Shown here in pieces: positions 1 to 5,414 of a DNA stretch of 5,414 bases. Numbering within the stretch: the stretch's first letter is position 1; every line of letters starts with the position of its first letter. Origin of the DNA: Methanomassiliicoccales archaeon PtaU1.Bin030 (GTDB lineage: Archaea > Thermoplasmatota > Thermoplasmata > Methanomassiliicoccales > Methanomassiliicoccaceae). The stretch lies in contig MVRB01000029.1 in NCBI GenBank assembly GCA_002067635.1, forward strand, positions 1 through 5,414, written 5' to 3'. Below the pieces are notes generated by a model that was not told the origin of the DNA, ran no database searches, and saw nothing but the letters and a program-made list of their open reading frames with translations. Both the position numbers and the translations under genes were made by a program.

Positions 1-167
1 TAAGAGTAAGGGTTTTTCAGAGACCGTTCAGCCTACTCCTAATAAACGCTCGTATTAAAACTGTTCGCTGTGGCCTGATAAGAACTGGCCTAAGAATTGT
101 AGAAAATAATAACGGCATTTCATAGTTCCGCTCCTGTGCTCCATCCCGATGACCGATACAATATTGG

Positions 168-184
168 AAAAAAATAATAAAAAT
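168..184 (+). promoter_or_regulatory. Possible TATA region for the membrane-protein gene
   Basis: This A7-TAAT-A5 tract is the strongest AT-rich box on the + strand before the gene at 333. If it acts as a TATA element, transcription would start near 205-210 and leave a leader of about 125 bases. No better box is placed to allow transcription to include the Shine-Dalgarno at 319-324. The complementary T-rich strand could instead act as a terminator, although no minus-strand gene needs one here. Confidence 0.25.
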
Positions 185-318
185 GACCTTCGTATTTCCG
201 TTCTATGGTCCGAGATTAGGTGCCTGGGGGATCGTGGATAGAGATCGTGCGTGGTGTCTTGAATTGGACGTGGAAGAGGCACCAAATCGAGCCGCTCCTA
301 TTATGGGAGGGGCGGTGG

Positions 319-324
319 GGAGGT
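319..324 (+). promoter_or_regulatory. Shine-Dalgarno GGAGGT deciding a GTG start
   Basis: GGAGGT matches the anti-SD of archaeal 16S rRNA and ends 8 bases before GTG at 333. This supports the GTG over the in-frame ATG at 384, which has only a weak GGGATGGG upstream. Confidence 0.7.
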
Positions 325-332
325 CGTAGCGC

Positions 333-1067
333 GTGTCGAAAGCCATTTATCGGCATATCCAGTTACCCCATTTGGGATGGGATATGCACGAAGATGGGGA
401 TGCGGTAAGCCAGCTTAATAGATCGCAGAAGATCATCGAATACGGGATGGCATTGGTGATCCCGATATTGTTGGCCATGATGCTCTACTCCTACGTGCTG
501 TTCGAGGACATGTTCACACCTCTGTTCTTTCTGACGATAGCCCTGGCCCTGTTGCTGATAGTGCCTGCGTTCAGGGCCCTGCGTCTGCATTACAGATGCT
601 GGGCTCGGAACACCATGCCCCAGAGGCTGGTAACGGGCCTGATAGGGATAATCTACATCTCCGCGGCCTCCGTCTTCGGGGTCTCGGTCCTTTCCATGTA
701 CAAGGGGCTGGAACCGGAGCAGCCGCTGACCTTCGCAGTACTGGCTTTGTTCGCCCTGCTGCTCATCGCCGTCATGGGCTACAACGCCAAGTTCAAGGAC
801 CGGAACGAGCGGACAGACATCCGGTTCTTCCGCCAGGACATGGACAAGATCGCTCACGAGATCAAGCATACATGCGAGTCCCATCAGCTATCCTGCGCGG
901 TGGTCCCCAACGGCAATTGCACGGCCATCAACATTCCCGACAGGAAGGTCTTCATAACCATCAAGAAGCAGGCCAACGCCAGCAGCGAGGTGATGATGGA
1001 GTGTGCGGACCCAATAGCGGCGGACCTGTGCTCGGAGATAAAAAGGACGCTGGACCAAGAGGCCTAG
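333..1067 (+). CDS. Four-helix membrane protein with soluble C-terminal domain, function unknown
   Basis: I do not recognise a family. The 244-residue product has four hydrophobic segments at about 39-57, 62-82, 98-120 and 131-150. A basic loop between helices 2 and 3 (RALRLHYRCW onward) puts that loop, both termini and the C-terminal domain in the cytoplasm by the positive-inside rule. Residues 151-244 are soluble. They start with a charged linker, then a helix around DMDKIAHEIKH, short strands around AVVPNG and KVFITIKK, and a final helix around ADLCSEIKRTL. This suggests a small alpha/beta domain, with cysteines at 181, 188, 196, 224 and 233. The GTG start is chosen for its GGAGGT at good spacing; ATG at 384 would remove 17 residues and no helix. 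The gene stands alone on + and converges on the DUF99 gene with a 4-base overlap. It is surely coding, but its role is open. Confidence 0.8.
   Translation: MSKAIYRHIQLPHLGWDMHEDGDAVSQLNRSQKIIEYGMALVIPILLAMMLYSYVLFEDMFTPLFFLTIALALLLIVPAFRALRLHYRCWARNTMPQRLVTGLIGIIYISAASVFGVSVLSMYKGLEPEQPLTFAVLALFALLLIAVMGYNAKFKDRNERTDIRFFRQDMDKIAHEIKHTCESHQLSCAVVPNGNCTAINIPDRKVFITIKKQANASSEVMMECADPIAADLCSEIKRTLDQEA
1040..1044 (-). terminator. Possible short U-tract terminator after the DUF99 gene
   Basis: On the minus strand a T5 run occurs about 20 bases beyond the DUF99 stop, inside the 3' end of the convergent gene. Archaeal RNA polymerase can terminate at short U-tracts without a hairpin. The run is short and may be chance. 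Confidence 0.2.
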
Positions 1068-1636
1068 GCCCTGCCGTGGGACTCGCCCAACACCATGGCG
1101 CTTGATATCAGATGAGCGATCCGCAGAGGCTCCGGCAGGCGGCCCTGGACCGTGCACTCTTCCAGGATAGCCTCCAATGTGCCCGCGTCCATGCCCTTGA
1201 CCGCCGCGAACAGAGGTCGCCTGCGCGGGCCGATCTTGAATAGGGGGTTCCTCTTTATTATGGCCAGTCTTCTCTCCCAATCCTGGAAGTGGGACCGCAG
1301 GGCCTTCTCTATCCTCTCCATGTCCGGCAGCCCTCGGGTCACCGTGGCGCAGGGGATGTTCAGGTTGCTGTACAACCGGTCGATGTCTATCACGTTGAAC
1401 CCTCCCACAGCGATGCCGTCGAACATGATCAACTTCAGCTGCTCCCGGTAGCGGGAGCGGTCGAGCATCTCGAGGATGACGTCGTTGGCATCATCGCCGT
1501 CGACCTCCACCTCGGTGCGCATTATCCCCTCGATGTATGTGGGAAGGCGGTTCACCACTCCGACCACCAGGGCCTTCTTGGCCTGGAAGGTGAAGGGCGA
1601 ATCATCGATCCCCAGGACTCGGACATGGGGCTTCAT
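1064..1636 (-). CDS. DUF99 (UPF0215) family protein, endonuclease V-like fold
   Basis: The 190-residue product matches the archaeal DUF99 family along its whole length, at the usual size. Near the N-terminus is GIDDSPF (9-15), followed by EVDGDDAND (44-52), then the hallmark MFDGIAVGGFNVIDI (71-85), and the family C-terminus LRIAHLISSAMVLGESHGRA (171-190). The family is related in fold to endonuclease V and RNase H-like nucleases. The acidic residues D11/D12, D46, D48/D49 and D73 are candidates for a metal site, but no activity can be claimed from sequence. The gene starts 2 bases after the pth2 stop with only a weak ribosome site, so it is probably translated by coupling within one operon. 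That pairing hints at a role in tRNA or RNA turnover, which is inference. Its stop overlaps the stop of the convergent membrane-protein gene. Family assignment is firm; function is not. Confidence 0.9.
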   Translation of the reverse strand: MKPHVRVLGIDDSPFTFQAKKALVVGVVNRLPTYIEGIMRTEVEVDGDDANDVILEMLDRSRYREQLKLIMFDGIAVGGFNVIDIDRLYSNLNIPCATVTRGLPDMERIEKALRSHFQDWERRLAIIKRNPLFKIGPRRRPLFAAVKGMDAGTLEAILEECTVQGRLPEPLRIAHLISSAMVLGESHGRA

Positions 1637-1638
1637 GC

Positions 1639-2001
1639 CTAGACCAGCTTGAGGTGCCCGGTCACCTTGTCCACGATATCCTGCGGCCCCGGCCCGATCC
1701 CCAGGCAGGTGACGGTGTTGGGCGGTATCTCGGTCATGCCCGCGTCCGTGATAAGCGATGTGACCAGGCGGAGGGCCTCCGCGTTGCTCTTCACCTCGTA
1801 GAGGTTCTCCAGGTTAGGTACCTTCACGACCACCTTGCGCTGACCCTCCGAGTACCAGCGGTCGAACCAATCGGGCGTCCGCTTCTTGGCGGCGAGGGCG
1901 CAGTTGACCGCCGCATGCGCGACCTGAGCGGCCATCTTTCCGGCCGACAGCCTGAGGTCCCAGCGCACCACGATGACCATCTTGTTGGAGAATTCTACCA
2001 T
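1639..2001 (-). CDS. pth2: Peptidyl-tRNA hydrolase, archaeal Pth2 type
   Basis: Pth2 cleaves the ester bond of peptidyl-tRNAs released early from ribosomes and so recycles tRNA in the cytoplasm. The 120 residues cover the whole family: the N-terminal strand KMVIVVRWDL (7-16), the GKMAAQVAHAAV motif (21-32) with conserved K22 and H29, GQRKVVVKV (53-61), the DAGMTE segment (86-91), and TCLGIGPGPQDIVDKVTGHLKLV (98-120). Each of these is close to the family consensus except W14, where many relatives have a small polar residue. I place the start at ATG 2001 rather than the in-frame GTG at 2016. A TATA-like TTATAT at 2032-2037 would start transcription near 2010, inside or after the GTG. The mRNA is then short-leadered or leaderless. 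The DUF99 gene follows after 2 bases. Confidence 0.95.
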   Translation of the reverse strand: MVEFSNKMVIVVRWDLRLSAGKMAAQVAHAAVNCALAAKKRTPDWFDRWYSEGQRKVVVKVPNLENLYEVKSNAEALRLVTSLITDAGMTEIPPNTVTCLGIGPGPQDIVDKVTGHLKLV

Positions 2002-2031
2002 GTTCGTCCGGAGCACTGAGCGATTGGCGGG

Positions 2032-2037
2032 ATATAA
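2032..2037 (-). promoter_or_regulatory. TATA box for pth2-DUF99 operon
   Basis: TTATAT read on the minus strand lies 30 bases before the ATG at 2001, in the 51-base gap after the upstream gene's stop. Its distance predicts a start site near 2005-2010, giving a very short leader. This indicates that the pth2-DUF99 pair has its own promoter even though the gene upstream runs the same way. Confidence 0.55.
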
Positions 2038-2052
2038 CCCTATTCTCCGACC

Positions 2053-2982
2053 TTATCGAAGATCGACCTCATACTCAAATGACGTAAAACTTGTATCGTT
2101 CAAGTTAGCACATATGACATAGTAGAGGCCAGGGGCGAGAATGCCTTGCCTTGTCCCTTTACCGTCAGGAATGGATAGTTCGGCGTCGAACTCAAAGGGC
2201 GCTCCATGGTCCATGCTGTTCAGGTTATCTTCGGTCATGAAGAACAAAGCAGAATCGTTCCCGTTGCATGTTATGCGAATGTCCCCTTCTTGTTGTAACA
2301 TAAGTGGCCCCCCATCAACAGCACCGGGGCCGAGCGAATACATGGTGGGACCATCTCCCACTACGTCCCATTCCGCTCTCACAGTCACTTCCCGCTTGTC
2401 CCAACGGTACATGCCTTCAACGGTGCTGTCCGTTAGCTCGGCCTTCATGTGATATCCTGGCCCTGAGACATTGATCATATACGCTATCTCCGATTCCACC
2501 CCAACATAGGCATTTCTGAACACCCCGGAGCCGTTTTCGGTCCTGGGAAAATAATCTATCAATCGCTTTACGAACCTGTCTCCATGTGATGTATCCATCC
2601 ATTGGCTTCCGATACACTTTCCATATGGATCGAATAGTTGAGTAACTAGAGCGTGAACTACCCAGTACTCCATCTCACCGTTATACTCTGTTCTAATGGC
2701 CATCGCACTTCGGTCTTCAGAGACACTTAAGTAAGTGATCATTACCGTTCCGCTCACTGGAGCTCCGTCCCTCTGTCCTACCACATCATAACGAAGGACG
2801 TCACCGGTCTGTATCGCCTCGTTCGCCTTGACTATCCCCCCGGTATCGGATGAGTTCCAGACGATCACCCCAGCCGCGACGACGCCTGAAGCCATCAGCA
2901 GTGCTCCTATCAACAAGCCTAGCTTTCCCTTCCTCTTGCTCCGCATTCGAACCGATGTTTCTCCGTTCGCCTTCTTCCCCAC
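2053..2982 (-). CDS. Membrane-anchored extracytoplasmic beta-rich protein, function unknown
   Basis: The 309-residue product has a basic N-terminus (RMRSKRKGK, 12-20), one hydrophobic segment (about 21-42), and a long polar remainder. This fits an N-in signal anchor with the rest outside the cell. There is no lipobox. Five NXS/T sequons (N43, N150, N171, N242, N295) all lie on the predicted outer side and could be glycosylated. Two beta-rich parts can be seen. One is at about 58-118 (GDVLRYDVVG, then VSGTVMITYL). The other is at about 232-309 (GDIRITCNGND, SALFFMTEDN, and APGLYYVICANLND before a last strand). The second resembles the jelly-roll-like repeats common in archaeal secreted proteins, but I cannot name a family. 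Cysteines are only C123, C239 and C291. GTG 2982 is the longest start; ATG 2946 would drop 12 residues and keep the anchor. GC is clearly lower than in neighbouring genes. Confidence 0.8.
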   Translation of the reverse strand: MGKKANGETSVRMRSKRKGKLGLLIGALLMASGVVAAGVIVWNSSDTGGIVKANEAIQTGDVLRYDVVGQRDGAPVSGTVMITYLSVSEDRSAMAIRTEYNGEMEYWVVHALVTQLFDPYGKCIGSQWMDTSHGDRFVKRLIDYFPRTENGSGVFRNAYVGVESEIAYMINVSGPGYHMKAELTDSTVEGMYRWDKREVTVRAEWDVVGDGPTMYSLGPGAVDGGPLMLQQEGDIRITCNGNDSALFFMTEDNLNSMDHGAPFEFDAELSIPDGKGTRQGILAPGLYYVICANLNDTSFTSFEYEVDLR

Positions 2983-3020
2983 AGAGAATGAATCACGTTG
3001 GACTCCTTAACCGTTTTTCA

Positions 3021-3028
3021 TAGGCCTA
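3021..3028. promoter_or_regulatory. Palindrome TAGGCCTA between divergent promoters, possible operator
   Basis: A perfect 8-base palindrome abuts the minus-strand TATA-like box and lies about 40 bases upstream of the predicted tgtA start site. A regulator bound here could affect one or both promoters. It is short enough to arise by chance, and no second copy is seen nearby. Confidence 0.2.
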
Positions 3029-3036
3029 GATAAAAA
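3029..3036 (-). promoter_or_regulatory. TATA-like box for the secreted-protein gene
   Basis: TTTTTATC on the minus strand lies about 47 bases before GTG 2982 and predicts a start site near 3005, leaving a leader of about 20 bases. It sits back to back with the proposed tgtA promoter in an 85-base divergent intergenic region. Confidence 0.4.
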
Positions 3037-3047
3037 CCTTATTAACC
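3037..3047 (+). promoter_or_regulatory. TATA box for tgtA, leaderless transcript likely
   Basis: CCTTATTAACC is centred about 26 bases before the ATG at 3068, so transcription should start at or a base or two before the ATG. The bases before the ATG (ccctaacccc) hold no Shine-Dalgarno, which agrees with a leaderless mRNA. Confidence 0.55.
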
Positions 3048-3067
3048 GACCCACCATCCCTAACCCC

Positions 3068-5020
3068 ATGTTCGAGCTTATACGGCGGGACGGTCTTGGC
3101 CGGATCGGAAAGCTGGATACCCCTCACGGTCCTCTGGAGACCCCCGCACTGCTGCCGGTGGTCAACCCCCGGCTTGTCACCGTACCACCCCGCGAGCTGT
3201 ACGATGCCTTCGGTTTCCGCGCCCTCATCACCAACTCATACATCATCAGGAACGATCCCAAGCTGAACGCCCGCGCACGGGAGGAGGGACTGCACGCCAT
3301 GCTGGACTTCCCTGGGGTCATCATGACCGACTCAGGCACCTTCCAGTCGCACATGTACGGCGAGGTGGAGGTCAAGAACGAGGACATCGTGAACTTCCAG
3401 CGAGACATCGGCACGGACATCGGAACGGTGCTCGACATCTTCACGGAGCCGGACTGGAGCAAGGAGAAGACCGCCCGTGCCGTGGACGTCACCATGGACC
3501 GCACCGCGGAAGCGGCGTCTTTGAAAGGGAATATGCTCCTTGCTGGCGTAGTCCAAGGCTCGGTGTTCGAGGACCTGCGGGAGGACTGCGCCCGCCGGCT
3601 CGCGCTTCTGGACGTGGACGTTCACCCCATCGGAGGTGTGGTCCCCCTCATGGAGCAGTACCGCTTTGCCGACCTGGTCGATGTCATCGTGGCCTCCAAG
3701 AAAGGCCTAGACCCCAGCCGCCCGGTGCACCTCTTCGGGGCGGGCCACCCCATGGTGTTCGCCCTCGCTGCCCTCCTGGGCTGCGACATGTTCGACTCCG
3801 CGTCCTACGCCAAGTTCGCCCGGGACGACCGGTTCATGTTCCCCGAGGGCACGGCCAGCTTGCAGGACATGAAGGATATTCACTGCCATTGCCCCGCCTG
3901 CCAGTCACACAGCTTCAAGGAGATATGCGATATGAGGCCGGCGGACCGGGCCGCGCTCATCGCCCGACACAACCTGTGGGCGTCCCTGGAGGAGGTGCAG
4001 AGGGTGAAGCGCGCCATACTAGAGGGCGACCTCTGGGAGCTGGTGGAGAGGCGGTGCCGGGCGCATCCTTCGCTCCTCAGCGCGCTGAGGCGCCTGGCAA
4101 AGCACCAGGACTTCCTGGAGAGGTTCGAGCCTCTCAGCAGGGACAACAGCATGCTGTACACCGGTCCCGAGACCCTCTCCCGGCCGGCGTTCCTGCGGTA
4201 TGAGAGACGGTTCTTCGAGCGCTACCAGTACCCGGGCACGGAGGTCATGGTGGCCTTCGAGGATGGGGGAAAGCCCTACGGGAGGCACTACCAGCAGCAG
4301 ATCGCTGAGGTGCTGAACGAGTTCGATGCCCACTTCTTCGTGGCCTCTCCCATCGGGCCGGTCCCCATTGAGCTGGACGAAATGTATCCCGTGGCGCAGT
4401 CACTGTTCCCCGAGCCCCCCGACCGCGAGACTAAGGAGCGTATACGTGAGCAGATGGAGCACCTCTCCCACGAACACCCATACAGCCTGGGCGTGGCCTG
4501 GGACGGGCAGGCCACCATGGACATCCTGGCCATGATGTGCCAGAAGGAACCGTCCTTCAACATGGACCTGGCCCGAGTGAGGGCGGTCTGCGACTACCAG
4601 TTCGGGAAGGGCGCGGCCGACCTCCTTCTCGACGGCAAGATAGAGATCAAAAAATCAGAGACCACGGGTAAGATCCGCAACGTACTGGTGGACGGGGAGC
4701 ATATCCTGTCCATGCGGGCCAATGACGGTTTCTTCACCCTGCGCCCCCCGGGTGCGGCAAGGCTGAAAGTGGGTTTCGCCTCTCCCAAGATGCGCGTGGA
4801 GGTCAAAGATGATGCGGTGCCGTTCAACCGCGAGGGCAAGAACGTCTTTTGCGCCTTCGTCAACGGCTGCGACCCTGACATCCGCCCCATGGATGAGGTC
4901 ATGGTGGTCGACAAGAACGATGATCTGGTCGCTCTGGGAAGAGCCATGATGACGCGCGATGAGATGCTTTCCTTCCGAACGGGCATCGCGGTAAAGGTCC
5001 GCGAAGGCATCAAGAAATGA
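3068..5020 (+). CDS. tgtA: Archaeal tRNA-guanine transglycosylase (archaeosine synthesis)
   Basis: TgtA exchanges guanine 15 in the D-loop of archaeal tRNAs for preQ0, which is then converted to archaeosine. The 650 residues are a full-length, unsplit enzyme. The catalytic TIM-barrel spans about 1-345: TDSGTFQ (87-93) holds the acid/base Asp88, and GCDMFDSASY (238-247) holds the expected nucleophile Asp243. HLFGAGHP (221-228) belongs to the base-binding region. Zinc ligands are C273, C275, C278 and H301, in a CXCX2C...H pattern. The linking C-terminal domains follow. A PUA RNA-binding domain occupies about 570-648 (KMRVEVKDDA, FCAFVNGCDPDIRPMDEVMVVD, AVKVREGIK). All key residues are intact. 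The ATG at 3068 fits the family N-terminus and the TATA box. The tRNA-Gln gene near the window end has G15 with C48, so it is a likely substrate. The stop abuts the convergent pcc1 stop. Confidence 0.97.
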   Translation: MFELIRRDGLGRIGKLDTPHGPLETPALLPVVNPRLVTVPPRELYDAFGFRALITNSYIIRNDPKLNARAREEGLHAMLDFPGVIMTDSGTFQSHMYGEVEVKNEDIVNFQRDIGTDIGTVLDIFTEPDWSKEKTARAVDVTMDRTAEAASLKGNMLLAGVVQGSVFEDLREDCARRLALLDVDVHPIGGVVPLMEQYRFADLVDVIVASKKGLDPSRPVHLFGAGHPMVFALAALLGCDMFDSASYAKFARDDRFMFPEGTASLQDMKDIHCHCPACQSHSFKEICDMRPADRAALIARHNLWASLEEVQRVKRAILEGDLWELVERRCRAHPSLLSALRRLAKHQDFLERFEPLSRDNSMLYTGPETLSRPAFLRYERRFFERYQYPGTEVMVAFEDGGKPYGRHYQQQIAEVLNEFDAHFFVASPIGPVPIELDEMYPVAQSLFPEPPDRETKERIREQMEHLSHEHPYSLGVAWDGQATMDILAMMCQKEPSFNMDLARVRAVCDYQFGKGAADLLLDGKIEIKKSETTGKIRNVLVDGEHILSMRANDGFFTLRPPGAARLKVGFASPKMRVEVKDDAVPFNREGKNVFCAFVNGCDPDIRPMDEVMVVDKNDDLVALGRAMMTRDEMLSFRTGIAVKVREGIKK

Positions 5021-5287
5021 TCATCTGGTCGCCTGCACGGCCTCCTCGGCCACCTTGATGCAGGCGAGGAGATCCTCGGTGGTGTGGAGCATCTGCGGGC
5101 AGGTCTTGGACCTGGAACGCACGATGACCTTGGTCCCCACGCGCTCGGCCTCGGCGTAAGGGGCGTTGTCGGGGGAGATGGCGGCCAACACCGCCTCTGC
5201 CATCCTCTCGTCCTCATAGTCCAGCTCGATCAGGCAGTCGACGCTCACGGTCCCCCCAAGCGGATGTGAAAGAAAAAGGTTGCTCAT
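5021..5287 (-). CDS. pcc1: KEOPS complex subunit Pcc1
   Basis: Pcc1 is the small dimerising subunit of KEOPS. With Kae1, Bud32 and Cgi121 it makes t6A at position 37 of tRNAs that read ANN codons. The 88-residue product has the family layout: strand VDCLIELDYE (16-25), helix ERMAEAVLAAI, the signature PDNAPYAEAERV (39-50), strand KVIVRSRSKT, and the closing helix with TTEDLLACIKVAEEAVQA (69-86). Length is slightly above the usual 75-85 because of the N-terminal extension MSNLFLSHPLGG. The ATG at 5287 follows a GGAGGG element with unusually short spacing. Upstream on the same strand, 60 bases away, is a tRNA-Gln gene; a TATA-like box in the gap suggests pcc1 can be transcribed alone. No other KEOPS gene is in the window. 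Confidence 0.93.
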   Translation of the reverse strand: MSNLFLSHPLGGTVSVDCLIELDYEDERMAEAVLAAISPDNAPYAEAERVGTKVIVRSRSKTCPQMLHTTEDLLACIKVAEEAVQATR

Positions 5288-5289
5288 CT

Positions 5290-5295
5290 CCCTCC
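5290..5295 (-). promoter_or_regulatory. Shine-Dalgarno of pcc1, short spacing
   Basis: GGAGGG on the minus strand leaves only 2-3 bases before the ATG at 5287, closer than usual. No later ATG precedes the conserved domain, so the start is kept. Confidence 0.5.
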
Positions 5296-5320
5296 ATCGA
5301 AGATGATGTTTGGAACAACG

Positions 5321-5328
5321 ATAAATGA
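5321..5328 (-). promoter_or_regulatory. Possible TATA box for pcc1
   Basis: CATTTAT on the minus strand lies about 35 bases before the pcc1 ATG, in the gap after the tRNA gene. It would place the start site near 5298, just upstream of the ribosome site. An inverted repeat TTCAC-GG-GTGAA at 5332-5343 lies between it and the tRNA and could be a weak hairpin or operator. Confidence 0.3.
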
Positions 5329-5347
5329 CCGTTCACGGGTGAATTGG

Positions 5348-5414
5348 TGGTAGCCCCGGGCAGATTCGAACTGCCGTCGCTGGCTCCAAAGGCCGGCATG
5401 ATTGACCACTACAC
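5348..5414 (-). tRNA. tRNA-Gln (anticodon UUG), 5' end cut by the window
   Basis: Read on the minus strand, the T arm is GGCAG-TTCGAAT-CTGCC (5359-5375), followed by the acceptor 3' strand CGGGGCT, discriminator A, and an encoded CCA (5348-5350). The anticodon loop CTTTGGA (5385-5391) gives UUG at 5387-5389, so it reads CAA as glutamine. The D arm begins at G10 at the window edge; A14, G15 and G18-G19 are present, and G15 can pair with C48, making it a candidate for archaeosine. The acceptor 5' strand, expected to be AGCCCCG, and positions 8-9 lie about 9 bases beyond the window. The anticodon stem CCGGC/GCCAG has one mismatch, C28 with A42. D-stem T13/T22 is also unpaired. Confidence 0.93.

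Larger units (their letters stand above)
1..332. other. AT-rich intergenic region and leader
   Basis: No convincing gene is visible in these 332 bases. The open frames here are short, lack sensible starts and read as low-quality protein. The first 200 bases are AT-rich, with an A7-TAAT-A5 tract at 168-183. The part nearer the gene is G-rich. Small repeats are present: an imperfect direct repeat beginning TGGCCT at 71 and 86, and GATCGTG at 230-236 and 243-249. A weak hairpin can be drawn from CCGCTCC near 291-298 to the G-rich stretch near 305-315. The region most likely holds the promoter and 5' leader of the membrane-protein gene at 333. An untranslated RNA cannot be excluded. Confidence 0.6.

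Noticed and set aside
55..285. Minus-strand open frame of 76 codons in the intergenic region
   Set aside because: No ribosome site, no family resemblance, and it crosses AT-rich sequence that better fits a promoter.
363..884. Minus-strand open frame of 173 codons
   Set aside because: It lies antisense to the membrane-protein gene and has His/Gln/Gly-rich composition with no recognisable motif; the + frame has a Shine-Dalgarno and clear helices.
2002..2016. GTG at 2016 as the pth2 start
   Set aside because: It lies at or before the start site predicted from the TATA box, and the family N-terminus is complete from ATG 2001.
4594..5217. Minus-strand open frame of 207 codons
   Set aside because: It is antisense to tgtA and pcc1, with low-complexity Arg/Pro/Ser-rich composition typical of a GC-rich shadow frame.
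5214..5399. Minus-strand open frame of 61 codons across the tRNA
   Set aside because: It runs through the tRNA-Gln gene and the pcc1 start in another frame; it is chance.
5376..5414. Split or intron-containing tRNA to explain the stem mismatch
   Set aside because: Anticodon loop, variable region and T arm are contiguous with normal spacing, so no intron is needed.

Overview
The window looks like a stretch of a euryarchaeal chromosome. It carries an archaeal-type tRNA-guanine transglycosylase with a zinc site and a PUA domain, a Pth2-type peptidyl-tRNA hydrolase, a DUF99 protein, a KEOPS Pcc1 subunit, and a tRNA with encoded CCA. Short TATA-like boxes lie about 25-35 bases before several starts, and one gene is probably leaderless. 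High-GC housekeeping genes next to membrane-anchored secreted proteins of no clear family suggest Thermoplasmata, perhaps Methanomassiliicoccales. That placement is inference, not proven.

Layout: 1-332 is AT-rich and has no convincing gene; it is probably the promoter and leader of the next gene. 333-1067 (+) encodes a four-helix membrane protein with a soluble C-terminal domain. It runs convergently into DUF99 (1064-1636, -), which follows pth2 (1639-2001, -) after 2 bases as an operon. 2053-2982 (-) encodes a membrane-anchored, probably extracytoplasmic beta-rich protein of lower GC. An 85-base divergent promoter region separates it from tgtA (3068-5020, +). tgtA meets pcc1 (5021-5287, -) stop to stop, and a tRNA-Gln(UUG) gene (5348-5414, -) lies upstream of pcc1 and runs off the window end.

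Four or five of the genes share a tRNA theme. TgtA makes the archaeosine precursor at position 15, Pcc1 belongs to the complex that makes t6A37, Pth2 recycles peptidyl-tRNA, and a tRNA gene is present. DUF99, of uncertain function but with a fold related to endonuclease V, is coupled to pth2. I see no mobile element, CRISPR array, defence system or metabolic cassette. The more interesting items are the DUF99-pth2 pairing, the C28/A42 mismatch in the tRNA, the tightly apposed convergent stops, a well-placed Shine-Dalgarno that serves an out-of-frame short ORF, and two membrane proteins without a recognised function.
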